From Chrysomallon squamiferum (taxonomy: Eukaryota > Mollusca > Gastropoda > Neomphalida > Peltospiridae), in NCBI GenBank assembly GCA_012295275.1, contig CM022675.1, forward strand, positions 7,415,832 through 7,473,331: 57,500 nt of DNA. Direction: 5' to 3'. The notes beneath the pieces were generated by a model that searched no databases, had not been told where the DNA came from, and saw only the letters and a list, made by a program, of their open reading frames with translations. Shown piece by piece: positions 1-11,287 of the stretch; the first letter of the stretch is position 1, and every line of letters starts with the position of its first letter. The translations under genes were made by a program, and so were the position numbers.

Positions 1-714
1 ATGTTTTAAAAATATACTTATTATCATTTTGCCTTTTTTTATTATACATGTTTATTTACATTCACATTTATTATATTTATTATAAATTTTATTCCTTTTA
101 TTTACATTTTGTTTTATTTTTTTATTCTTTCCAAAATATTTTCTACATTAAATATGCAGTTAATTTTGAGTACTAAAGCCATTATAATTACATATGTAAA
201 ATCATCCAGAGTAATTTGTACACATTATCTGTCGCAGAACATTGTTTTTCTGATTTGTACTTAATTTTTTAAGATTTTAATTTCAAATACAGATTTCTGG
301 CAAATTAATAAATTAAAATATAAATGTTTAATAGCTTGAAAAAATTTGTAAAGAAATAAAAAAAAAAGTTACAAAAATAAATCTGGTTTTAAATTGGATT
401 GAATGTTGTAGTATCTTATAGGAGCAGAGAAAAAAAAAAAAAAAAACGATGCTTTTAAAAAAAAAAAAAAAATCTAATTTTCCATTACTTCTTAATTGAT
501 TTATTTTATTTCTGTGAGTAGTGTATTTAAATTGTAAGTAGCAGTAGCTAAACAGTAAAGAGTTTTCAACAATCTCTTGTTTCCAGGGAATAAAATGTAT
601 TATGACACCTCTTTGTTTTAATATCAAGTTATTTGATAGCTTGTTATGGGCATAGTAGATGCCGGTTCACTGGTTAGTCAAGCTGGGTGACGGCTTAGTG
701 ATTAAGCCATTTAT
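1..714. other. AT-rich intergenic sequence
   Basis: No gene was recognised. The stretch contains two adjacent poly-A runs (429-446, 459-472) and otherwise mixed AT-rich sequence. Confidence 0.5.
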
Positions 715-2040
715 ATGACAGCTTAGTTGTTAGCAGTTTAGATGATGGTTTAGTGGTTAGTAGTTTAGATGATGGTTTAGTGGTTAGCAGTTTAGATGAT
801 GGGTTAGTGGTTAGCAGTTTAGATGATGGGTTAGTAGTTTAGATGATGGATTATTGGTTAGCAGTTTAGATGATGGGTTAGTAGTTTAGATGGTGGGTTA
901 GTGGTTAGCAGTTTAGATGATGGGTTAGTGGTTAGCAGTTTAGATGATGGGTTAGCAGTTTAGATGATGGATTATTGGTTAGCAGTTTAGATGATGGGTT
1001 AGTAGTTTAGATGATGGATTATTGGTTAGCAGTTTAGATGATGGGTTAGTAGTTTAGATGATGGGTTAGCAGTTTAGATGATGGGTTAGCAGTTTAGATG
1101 ATGGGTTAGTAGTTTAGATGATGGATTATTGGTTAGCAGTTTAGATGATGGGTTAGTAGTTTAGATGATGGGTTAGTGGTTAGCAGTTTAGATGATGGGT
1201 TAGTGGTTAGCAGTTTAGATGATGGGTTAGCAGTTTAGATGATGGATTATTGGTTTTTAGATGATGGGTTAGTAGTTTAGATGATGGATTATTGGTTAGC
1301 AGTTTAGATGATGGGTTAGTAGTTTAGATGATGGGTTAGCAGTTTAGATGATGGGTTAGCAGTTTAGATGATGGATTATTGGTTAGCAGTTTAGATGATG
1401 GGTTAGTAGTTTAGATGATGGGTTAGTGGTTAGCAGTTTAGATGATGGGTTAGCAGTTTAGATGATGGGTTAGTGGTTAGCAGTTTAGATGATGGGTTAG
1501 TAGTTTAGATGATGGATTATTGGTTAGCAGTTTAGATGTGGTTTAGTGGTTAGCAGTTTTGATGATGGTTTAGTGGTTAGTAGTTAGTGGTTAGCAGTTT
1601 AGATGATGATTTAGTGGTTAGTAGTTTAGATAATGGCTCAGTGGTTAGCAGTTTAGATGTGGTTTAGTGGTTAGCAGTTTAGATGTGGTTTAGTGGTTAG
1701 CAGTTTAGATGATGGTTTAGTGGTTAGCAGTTTCCATGATGATTTAGTGGTTAGCAGTTTAGATGATGGGTTAGTGGTTAGCAGTTCAGATGTGGTTTAG
1801 TGCTTAGCAGTTTAGATGTGGTTTAGTGGTTAGCAGTTTAGATGATGGTTTAGTGGTTAGCAGTTTCCATGATGATTTAGTGGTTAGCAGTTTAGATGAT
1901 GGGTTAGTGGTTAGCAGTTCAGATGTGGTTTAGTGCTTAGCAGTTTAGATGTGGTTTAGTGGTTAGCAATTTAGATGATGGTTTAGTGGTTAGCAGTTTA
2001 GATGATGGTTCAGTGGTTAGCAGTTTAGTAAATTGCTTAG
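715..2040. repeat. Minisatellite, 20-27-bp units (GATGATGGGTTAGTGGTTAG...)
   Basis: Tandem units built from GATGATGGGTTAG followed by optional TGGTTAG and then CAGTTTA give unit lengths of 20, 26 and 27 bp. Variants include GATGATGGATTATTGG, GATGTGGTTTAG and a TTTCCATGATGATTTAG unit. Units are arranged in higher-order blocks: a 47-bp composite recurs through about 800-1530, and a 133-bp block repeats perfectly or nearly so (TTTCCAT at 1731 and again at 1864). There are roughly 55 units by eye. Confidence 0.95.
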
Positions 2041-2179
2041 TGTTTAAGAGGGACAAGGGTGGTACATTTTTTGTATCAGTGTTAATAACCTATTTGCTCT
2101 AATGTTTCGTCTTTTCTTCTCTGAATAAACAGTCAGAAAAAGATAAAATGGTGGCTTTCAGGTGTTTTCTAACAATAAA

Positions 2180-2245
2180 ATATTCTCCTGTATATGAGAA
2201 GGTATTCACAAAAGATTTCTTGCTGCTAAATGGCAGCAACTCTCC
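2180..2245 (+). mobile_element. Possible SINE 3'-tail fragment
   Basis: The segment ACAAAAGATTTCTTGCTGCT followed by AAATGGCAGC resembles the CATATGAAAGAT...TTGCTGCTAAGTGG segment of the SINE-like element near 45.5 kb. From memory, AAAGATCCCTTGCTGCTAAT is a conserved SINE tail in molluscs. No tRNA-like head is visible here. Confidence 0.35.
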
Positions 2246-2326
2246 TCCTTAATTATCTGCATGCTCCTTACATCTGAAGTGATGTAAATCATGGATTACA
2301 AATGTATAAGATTTTTTTTTACGGGA

Positions 2327-2361
2327 GGTTTTTTGGTTTTTGGTTTTTGGTTTTTGGTTTT
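2327..2361. repeat. (GGTTTTT)n short tandem repeat
   Basis: About five copies of a GGTTTTT heptamer. Confidence 0.9.
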
Positions 2362-2694
2362 CATAACATATTTCTACCCTAATACAAATTTTATAATAGT
2401 TAAGACATTGGACTTGAGACTGACAGAGGCTAGGTTCAAATCTTGTAAAGGATATTTTTCTGCTAATAAAAAAAGAAAAAAAATGAATTGCCCTTTGCCT
2501 TCTAGAAACTGGTTTCTTTTCTGATTATTTATGATAGCATGTAAGACTATGTCAAAAATGTGTTTTTAAAACTGTAGTGTATTTTGTCTCCAGTTTAAAA
2601 TTTGATTTTCAGTTATATGGCATCACCAAACAATGTTTAATAAAACTGAATTTGATATTTTTTTATTTCTAATTCACAATTCTGATTTCTGCTT

Positions 2695-3450
2695 TTACTT
2701 ATGTGTGTGACATCGTAAAATAATAAATTACAATTATCTTGTTTAATAAAAATGTTTTCCTTCTTTTACACTTTCTTTCTTTCTAATTGACTTTATTATT
2801 TTTTTTTTTACATGCATATGACAACATTTTGCAAGAGAGTATTTTGTTTAATAAAATCTTTCTTTCTTTCCAATTAATTATAATTTTTAATTATGTGCAT
2901 ATGACAACATATTACAACAGATTAAAAATACGTTTATTAAAGCTTTTTTTTTTTTTCTATCTTTCAAAATAATTGTAATTTTTAATTATATGTATGACAT
3001 AATATTACAACAGATTAAAAATATAATGGTTAATAAAGTTTCTTTCTTTTTCTTTCTTTCTTTCTTTCTTTCTTTCTAAATGATATGTGTATGACATCAG
3101 AACATGGAAGTTTAAAAATATCTTGTTTGTTAAAACTTTTCTTTATCTTGCTTTTCTTTCTTTTTCTTTCTTTATCTCTTTTTTTATTCTTTCTTTCTTT
3201 CTTTCTTTCTTTCTAATTAACTGAGATTTTTAATTACATATATGATTAAAAATAACAGCAGATTAAAAATATCTTGTTTAATAAAACTTTCTTATTATTT
3301 TTCTTTTTCAGTCTTTCTTTACTTTGTTTGTTTGTTTGTTTCTTTCTTTCTAATTAACAGTGTGTGTTTTTTTTTAATTATATGTATGACATCATATAAC
3401 AGCAGGATAAAAATATCTTGTTTAATAAAATTTTTCTTTCTTTCTGTCAT
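2695..3450. repeat. Tandem array, ~100-130-bp unit
   Basis: About seven diverged copies share the order: ATGTATGACATCATA, ACAGCAGATTAAAAATATC, TTGTTTAATAAAA, a (CTTT)n tract of variable length, then TAATTA and TTTTTAATTATATG. Size differences between copies are largely due to the (CTTT)n part. Short open frames inside are repeat translations. Confidence 0.85.
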
Positions 3451-5257
3451 TCTTTTTTCTTTTCTTTTCTTTTCCTTCTTTCTTCTCTTGTTGCAGTTTG
3501 ACACTGATTTCAACCCAAGTTCCCTCTTATTAAATATTTCTTTTCCTCCTGCATCAATTTGAAAGGAAAAACGTTTAAAAATCTAAATAAAATAAAAACA
3601 GGATTTCAAAGAAATGATACTTTCATGTTTTCCAGGTTTTTTTTTTTTTTTTTTTTTTTCATTTTCATTTTTTTGATATTTCTCTTCTGAAAATCTGATA
3701 AATGAAACACTGGACTGATTAATTTATTTTTAATATTACATAAGAGCTAAAGAAAGAAAATTAAAATATAATCAGTTTTGTGTGCAGAAATTTAGACTAA
3801 TGCAATAATTATTATAATAGTTAATGTAATTGTTAAGATAATGTAATTTGAAAATAATATTGCGAACATTAAATATTTTGGACAAAAATTAAAAGTAATG
3901 AAACGCTTAAAATATTGTAATTTATGAATATTACTGCAATTTTATTTGAAAATAATAGTGCAAACATTAACTGGTTTTCTCAGTAATTAAAAGTAATGAA
4001 ATATGAAAAATAATGTAATATGTACAGGAATGTAGTTGTAATATGAGTATTTTTTTACAAAAATTTAAATTATTTTTAAATGCTGCATGCAGAAGTTAAA
4101 ATTTTCATAATTTTAATCAAAGGCAATATCTTAGTGCAAAAACGAAGTGAAAAAATAATAATGTGTAATTTGAAATAATTTTTTTTTCTTGTGTTAAGAA
4201 AATACAGTTTGTACAGAAATTGAATTATTTAAAACTGAATTAGAACTTGCATCAGTGAAGACTTAAATAATTTATTTTTATCACACAATGTTAAGATGAT
4301 TATATATGCAGAAATTCAGTTGATTTAAATACTGCATGAAAACCTAAAAGGATATGTGTTAACATCATTATAAATTATTAATTAATTTTTATTAAAAATG
4401 CAGCGACGGTTACAAAATATTATAATATTTGAATTAAGAGCATGAGAATATTTCATAACAGTGTAAATTGAAAATAATACGACATATTTATTAACAGTTG
4501 TGCAAAATTTAAAAATCAGATTGAAAAGTTACATTGTTGATTTAATGTGACAATAATGCTGCAGTATTTAAAATGTTTGAAAATTAAATTATTTTAAATC
4601 TTGTTTAAATGCATTTACAGTAATATTCAGAAAGTGAAATTAACAGAGCTGCATTATTTCATATTAACGTCATTTCAACAGTATTAAGAATTTAATTCTT
4701 TTTGTTAAAAATCATATGTTTTTTAAATAGGGCATAAATATGTTGAAAGAACTGAAATAGCATTTTCGAAATTAAATTAATTGTTATGCAGTGTTTCATA
4801 TGAATGTAATTCTTAACACTGTATGTAATTTATTAATAGTAGCAAATGCTCAAAAATTAAATTGTTTTGCCTAATAGCAGTTCATTGAACAAAAATATGA
4901 GTATCAGAAAATTTCCAGATGAAATTAATCAAAATAAAAAAAATATAAAATATATTAAAAAAAATATAAAATATAAAAAAATTAAAAAATATAAAGAAAT
5001 ACAAAAAAATATTAAAAAAATATTGTAGCAAATTTACAAAAAAACAAATTTATTTCCCCAAGAGGCCTTGACTTTGATCAACTTATTTTAATTCCATGTA
5101 ACAAGGTAAAAAAATGTAAATGTATCAGATTTTTGATGGCTTTGGGCTGTGTGATTCACCACCATTGATCTAGCAAAGTGATGCTTGCAAAAAGTAAATG
5201 GTAGATTTTGTCATGATCTTAAAAAGAACTAGATTCATTTTGTAGATTTCTTTAACG
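3451..5257. other. AT-rich intergenic sequence with degenerate repeats
   Basis: No gene was recognised. Contains poly-T (3640-3659), two related segments around GAAAATAATATTGCGAACAT (3850) and GAAAATAATAGTGCAAACAT (3949), each followed by AATTAAAAGTAATGAAA, and an A-rich tract with AAAAATATAAAATAT motifs at 4935-5035. Confidence 0.5.
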
Positions 5258-5605
5258 TTTTTTTTTTTTCCTTTTCTGAATTTACTCTTTTTTTTTTCTC
5301 CTTCTTTTTTTTTTTTTTTTCTTATAAAAGAACGTGTTTTCTTTCTTTTTCAATGTATTTTTGTTTCTTTAACTTTTTCTCTTTTTTTTTATCGTTTTTT
5401 TAAAATTTATTTTTGAATACTTTTTCTTTCTTTTTTTCTAATCTTTTTAAACATTTTTTTTTTTTATCTTTTTAAATCTTTTCTTCCTTTTTAAAATATT
5501 CTAATTTTTTCTTTCTTTTCTTTTCTTTTTTTTTTTTTTACCTTTTCATTTTTTAATCTTTTTCTTTCTTCTTAATCTCTTTTTCTTTCTTTTTTTGCAT
5601 TTCTA
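5258..5605. repeat. Pyrimidine (T/C) tract
   Basis: Almost purine-free on this strand, with recurring AATCTTTTTCTTTCTT motifs, suggesting a degenerate tandem repeat grown from (T)n(CTTT)n. Confidence 0.8.
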
Positions 5606-5979
5606 ATTTGATGAATATAAAAGTTTGCTTCTTTTTATATTGTTTACGAAATTATATTACATTCATTCTTGTAGCAGCCTGGTAGCATTCATGCATGTAT
5701 CTACATCAGGGTGAGACAGAATTTTGTTTTCATAAAATAAATATTTCAAACAACTGATGGAGCAACGTTTTTGCTTTCCCGATAAATGTTCTGTGTGCAA
5801 TTTGGTTTTCATGGATCTTTATCAAAGAGGCTGGCACTTTTTTATGAAACACTGGAAGTTTTATAACAGTGGTTACCCAGGTATCTAATCAAATTTTTAA
5901 AAATTGTGTTTATATTTATTTTTTAAATTTTTTTGTTTTGTTTTTTTGTTGATTTATTTGATTAATGTTATGTGGACAT

Positions 5980-6090
5980 ATCTTTTTGTGTGTGTGTGTG
6001 TGTGTGTGTGAGAGTGTGTGTGTGTGTGTGTGAGTGTGAGAGTGTGCATGTGTGAGTGTGTGTGTGTTTGCATGTGTGTGTGTGTTAATA
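5980..6090. repeat. (TG)n microsatellite
   Basis: Long TG run interrupted by GAGAG and CATG; shorter TATG/TGTG tracts continue to about 6420. Confidence 0.92.
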
Positions 6091-7570
6091 TAGGCATCTG
6101 AATATACATCTCTGTATGTATGTATGTCTTATATATATAGATGTTTGTATATCATTGTGTGTCAGTGTGTTATAAATATAGTTACATTTGAATGTATGTT
6201 ATACAGGTTTCTGTGTCTGCGTGTGTTTATCATTCAAGGTATTTTTGAATTATATGTTTGGATTAGGTGTTTGTATGTGTTAATGAGTATGTGTGTGTTT
6301 ATGTCTGTTTACTAGTATAATTAAATACATGTTTGTGTGTCTAATACATGCATTATTGCATATAATGTTTCTCTGTATGGGTATGTACATGTGTGTTTGT
6401 GCATGTGCATGCATATGTGCATGCATGCAATTGCTATTACCTGTTAATTGTGTATTTTCAACATCTACACAAATATTTATGAATAACAATGACAAATACA
6501 TAATTGTAAATTTTCAAACAAATAATAATAAATAAAGAAAACTAACTAACCAAATAAATAAATAAATAAATAAATAAACTATTATTTTTACTTTATACAT
6601 GTCTGGTATACTGGAAAAGAATACATATGTTACAAAATGTTCTGTGTTATGACATAATTGATACTGTTACTAAGATACCATAATCATCTGAGATCTGATT
6701 GGCCAAAAGCTAGACTGCAGTATTTACATATTCATCAAGTATAATTTTGTTAATATGAAAAAGCAACTGCCTTCTTTTTGCTGGTGTTTTGTTAAAAAAA
6801 AAAAAAAATTTACTGATTTGTTTTTTGGCATTAAATTTCCTAGAATGAAGTGTACTTAGCATATAGATAAATACATTAACAAGTAAATAAATACAAATAG
6901 ATACATAACTGCATAAGTAAGTAAATACATAGAAATGAATAAATAAAATTATGTAAATAAATAAATAAATAAATAGATAAAAAGAAAGAAATGAATATAA
7001 ATATGAGCAAAATGAAATATGTAAATAATACAAACAATGACAAGAGATAATAACAAAAAATATTTTTGTTTTGTTTTGTTTTTATTTTTAATAAATAAAT
7101 TCATAAGTCAAAGGATATATTTCGTGGCTTTATTACACATTTGTTTTGCAGTTTCCACTACTACTAATCAATCTGCTGATTTTTATTATTATTAATTTTT
7201 TTTTTTTTTTTTCTCTGACCTTTGATCTCCATGAATAATTAAGTAGGCTTTATGTTAGGTGAAAAAAAAACTGAAGTAGAGTAAATCTGCATTAAGCTGT
7301 CGAGTTGACTAGAATCCTTTGTGTTTTCTGCTACTTCAACACACACAGAAATGATACTATTGTGTTTCAAGTCGGTCTCTTTTCTGTGCGTCTGTTTGTG
7401 AAGTTAATTTCTTTTGTTAAGAGAATTTTTTTTTTTATTTATTTTTTATGACAGCATACTTGAATGTAACACTGGTGGTTTATTTAAACATAAAAACATT
7501 TTTGTTTGTTATAAATACATATTTTCTCCCGATCTTGTTTTAGATATGAGAAACTGTAAAATGTAAAATA
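6091..7570. other. Intergenic AT-rich sequence with (AAAT)n runs
   Basis: No gene was recognised. (AAAT)n runs occur at 6553-6578 and 6955-6978, and poly-T at 7197-7213. Open frames on either strand are repeat-derived. Confidence 0.5.
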
Positions 7571-7579
7571 TTATATTAT

Positions 7580-7587
7580 GTTTTTTC

Positions 7588-7626
<39 letters not shown>

Positions 7627-7730
7627 GTCTGTCTGACACTCTCTTTGTCTCTCTGTCTGTCTATCTCTCTGTTGATCTCTTACTGTCTTTCTCTCATTTC
7701 TCTCTCTCTCTCTCTCTCCTCCCCCTCTCA
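7580..7730. repeat. (CTGT)n followed by (CT)n
   Basis: (CTGT)n at 7589-7632 grades into CT-rich sequence to 7730. Confidence 0.9.
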
Positions 7731-7819
7731 CAATGAATTCATTCTTTCACTGACATCCTTTTTCATCTCTTTTCTCCCCTTGTTCATTCTCATTCTGATT
7801 ATCTTTTTGTTTCTCTTTC

Positions 7820-8060
7820 AAAAATAAAAAATAAAATAAATCAATAAAATAATAATAAAAAAACTGAACAGATAAATAATAATAATAATAATAATAATAA
7901 AAAATAATAGTAATAATAATAAAATAATAATAATAAAATAAAATAAAATAAAATAAATAAACAAAACCTCGAAAGAACACATCAAGGGTCTAAATCTTCG
8001 TGTCTGTGCCATTTAGAGGGAGAACAACAACAACAACAACAAAAAAAAAAAAAAAAAAAA
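7820..8060. repeat. (AAT)n/(AAAAT)n, (ACA)n and poly-A
   Basis: AAT and AAAAT repeats run to 7962, then after about 60 complex bases (ACA)n and a poly-A run at 8041-8060 lie just upstream of the NAB promoter island. Confidence 0.9.
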
Positions 8061-8089
8061 TTATTGATTACTTCATTTTCTTACCCCCT

Positions 8090-8350
8090 GGTACGGGAGT
8101 GAGCCGGTTTGTTTGTTTTTTAAAAAACTCAAGTTTCTGGGTGGCAGGCAGAGGCAGCCTCGCGCGACTTGTTTGATGTTGACTCGCCGGCTTGTCAAGA
8201 AGCCAGTTGCGTGTCTGTTTAAATCTTTGTTTTGAGAATTCCTCTCTCACTCACTCACTCTCACTCTCTCACCCTCTCTGTCTCTCTCTGTCTCTCTCTC
8301 TCGCTCGCTAGCTCGCTAGCCTGCGTGTGTTTTGTTTGCATTCCGCTAAC
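8090..8350 (+). promoter_or_regulatory. Probable NAB promoter / 5'UTR
   Basis: Composition changes sharply here from AT-rich simple sequence to mixed sequence with several CpGs (for example CCTCGCGCGAC near 8158 and CTCGCCGGC near 8182). This is followed by a (CT)n-rich, GAGA-type tract at about 8241-8303 and two copies of GCTCGCTA near 8303-8317. The first in-frame ATG follows at 8351. Placement upstream of a conserved first exon makes promoter or 5'UTR the natural reading. No TATA box or initiator can be assigned with confidence and the transcription start is not determined. Confidence 0.5.
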
Positions 8351-8623
8351 ATGACGGTGGGGACTCCTCGCTTCTCTGCGCTCGTCGCGACAACGTTTGT
8401 TTCCTCCTGCTGTTCACCCCAGCATCGTCCGCTGATGTACGCTTCCCTCTCCCACGACGTCGCGCACCCTGCCCGGTGGCCAGGGTTGCACAGTTTGTAC
8501 TGGACGCAGGTGACAACAACAGCAACGACAGCAGCAGCATTGAAAAAAATGTCGAAAATTGTCTTAGACTCGAAAAAACTGGGATCTGACTCTTCTGTTT
8601 TTTCAGGCCCAGGTGCAGTTTCC

Positions 8624-8723
8624 ATGGCAGCATCACAGCCAACGAATTCTTCCGAGTGGCAGTTGTATCGCGTTCTTCAGAGAGCCAATTTGTTGCAATA
8701 TTATGAGACGTTCATTGCTCAAG
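8624..8723 (+). CDS. NAB: NAB exon 1: start of conserved domain 1
   Basis: The exon encodes [19 protein letters not shown] and continues [14 protein letters not shown], the first helix of NAB conserved domain 1. It ends at the strong donor CAAG|GTAAGT (intron begins 8724) in phase 1. I chose the ATG at 8624 because vertebrate NAB proteins also start (or have an internal Met) about 8-12 residues before the QLYR motif. The same frame is open upstream and offers ATGs at 8351, 8434 and 8549, which would add up to 91 poorly conserved residues. A good acceptor (CTGTTTTTTCAG, ending 8606) lies between these ATGs and 8624. With a donor at 8510 (CAG|GTGACA) it would make a 97-nt 5'UTR intron that is out of frame with the upstream codons, favouring 8624. 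The exon boundary on the 3' side is secure; the start is not. Confidence 0.85.
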
Positions 8724-9204
8724 GTAAGTCACTGTTGTTGTTTTTGAGATTCCGTTAGGTCACCTTGGCTTTCATTTAATCACTTTTTGTGATATTTTAA
8801 TTTTATTTTTTTTCAAATTTTTTTTTTTTTAGAATTTGCTGACAACTACTAAATTATTGTGTTGTTTTTTAGGTGTTTTTTTTTTTTATATATATTTTTT
8901 TTTTATTTATTTATTTATTTATTTTCTTTTTGTTTTTTTATAAAAGTTTTATTTTTTAACGTTTTATTTGTGAAAGTTTTAAAGGTTTTGTTTGTTGTTT
9001 TTTTTTTGTTTGTTGGTTGTTGTTTTTTTAACTTTTATGTTTAAAAATATTTTATCTACTTTTTAAATCATTGCTGGAAATTGGATTTTTGTGTAAATAT
9101 TTTAGTTTTAAAATAATTTTTTTTTTTTCTTTTCAAATATTTTATTTTTTAATTTAATTAAATCCCTTTTTTTGTTCTCAGTTCTGTCAATTATCATTTA
9201 TATT

Positions 9205-9236
<32 letters not shown>

Positions 9237-10842
9237 TAACCAAACAGAATGAAATCATATTTTTCTTTTTGTCTTTCTTTTCTTAATTATTTTTTTTTCT
9301 TCAGTGAAGTAGAAAAAAAAAAATCTGCAGAAATATAATAAAATATGGCAAATTCCATTTGTCAAATTCATATTCTACTTTTTTCTTTTTTTCCTCTTAT
9401 TAGAAACAAAATGAAAGGTCACTATGGCTTTTTGAAGCATGAAAAATTGTTAAATTATATAATTTAATATTTTTGAATTCAATTCATTTTAAAGCATATA
9501 TTTTACACTCGTAATTCATTTTAAACTTAAAATAAATTAACTAAATTAAATATTTACCATTTTAACAAATCATTTTAAATTATAAATTTGCCCTATTTAA
9601 TTTCATTTAAATTAAAAATGTATTCTGCTTAATTCATTTTAAAGTATTAATTCCACTTCTTAATTCATTCTAGAATATAAATGAACCATTCTGAGTTCAT
9701 TTTAAAATACAGAAAAACACTTTTAAATTCATTTACTTGTCTTTTTATTTATAAATTCACACTTTACTTTACCTTGTGTGAAAATTCAGACTCGACACAT
9801 TTAATGATTATAAATTCAGACTTTGGTTTCAGTTTAGGTGTTTACAGGTGTCAGACTTTCATTCTTTCATTTTTATAAATTTAAACTTTCATTTCATTTT
9901 AGGTCTATATATACACATTCAGACATTCTTTAATTAATTTTTATAAATATAAACTTTGATTTCGTTATAGATATCTATACGTTCAGACTTTGTTTAATTA
10001 ATTTTTATAAATTTAAACTTTCGTTTAATTATAGATGTCTATACATTCAGATTTTCTTTAATTAATTTTTGTAAATTCAGATTACTTCGGTTTATTAGTT
10101 TCCCTGATTTCAGGCATGATATGCTTCCATTGTCTGCCAATTCAGACTACAATCAGCTTTACATTGTTTTTCTCAAACAAGATGATATTTTACAACTGAT
10201 GTTTGTTTACAAAATGTCGCATCACAACTGCTAAGCAAATCATTGGACATTTTTTCGATTTTTAAATAATAGCCAATGAATCATTTCCACTGAATATTTT
10301 ACACAAATAAAAACAACTTTGGCTATTTTTAAAATTTTAAACAATTTTTAAATTTCAGCTGATGAAATTCTTTTATTTTTATTATTGATTTTGTAAAAAG
10401 TTTTGTTTTTCATTTTTAAATATGAAAACAAAATTGATTATTTACAATTTAATATTAAGAGGATTAAGAACAGTTCTGAATTTTATACATTTTCATCTTA
10501 AAACAATAGTTGATGCTTTTTTTTCTTAAATTCTGATTTTTACTTCTTTTTTTTAAAATATTATATTTATATAGTATTATTTTGAAATTTTATGGTTATT
10601 GTTTATATTATTATTTTTCTGATGATGGTAATGGTTGTTTTTAACATGTTGTTGTTGTTGTTATTACTTCTAAAAAAAAAGAAAAAAAATTTAAATATTA
10701 TTTTAATAAATCCCAGATTTATAAAACTGCTTTAAAAAAAGTAAAGAAAAAAGTTATTTGGATTAAAATATGAAAGACTTTTCCAAACAAGTGTATTGTG
10801 AAAATTAAATAATATTATTACTTAGTTTTTATTTTTTTTATT

Positions 10843-10881
<39 letters not shown>

Positions 10882-11226
10882 TATATTTATTTGTCTTCAT
10901 TAAACTCCTAACTTTAGTGCTGTAGTGTTAAATAACTTAAACAATTTTGATTCTTTCTACATTATTGTGTTTAATAACATCCATTCTTTCATAATAATAA
11001 AGTATCATCAGTAAAGAATACTATTTTGAATATGCATGACCTGTCTTTCACAAGCACAGAATAACAAAAATGGTAATGATATGTAGGGTTAACCAACTAT
11101 CAGTATAATTTCTGTGTATTTCTATGTATGATGAAAATCTAATATATTTGTTGCATATATCTTCAAAAGCATGATATAGTATTGTGATAACTTTATTATA
11201 GGAAAAAACACTATTCACAGATTGAA

Positions 11227-11287
<61 letters not shown>

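Noticed and set aside
715-2040. CRISPR-like or telomeric array (GGGTTAG words)
   Set aside because: Units are head-to-tail without unique spacers, and GGGTTAG is never in hexamer tandem as in TTAGGG telomeres.
8308-8642. Open frames on the minus strand opposite NAB exon 1
   Set aside because: They mirror the GC-richer promoter/exon region, show no recognisable domain and compete with a well-supported + strand exon.
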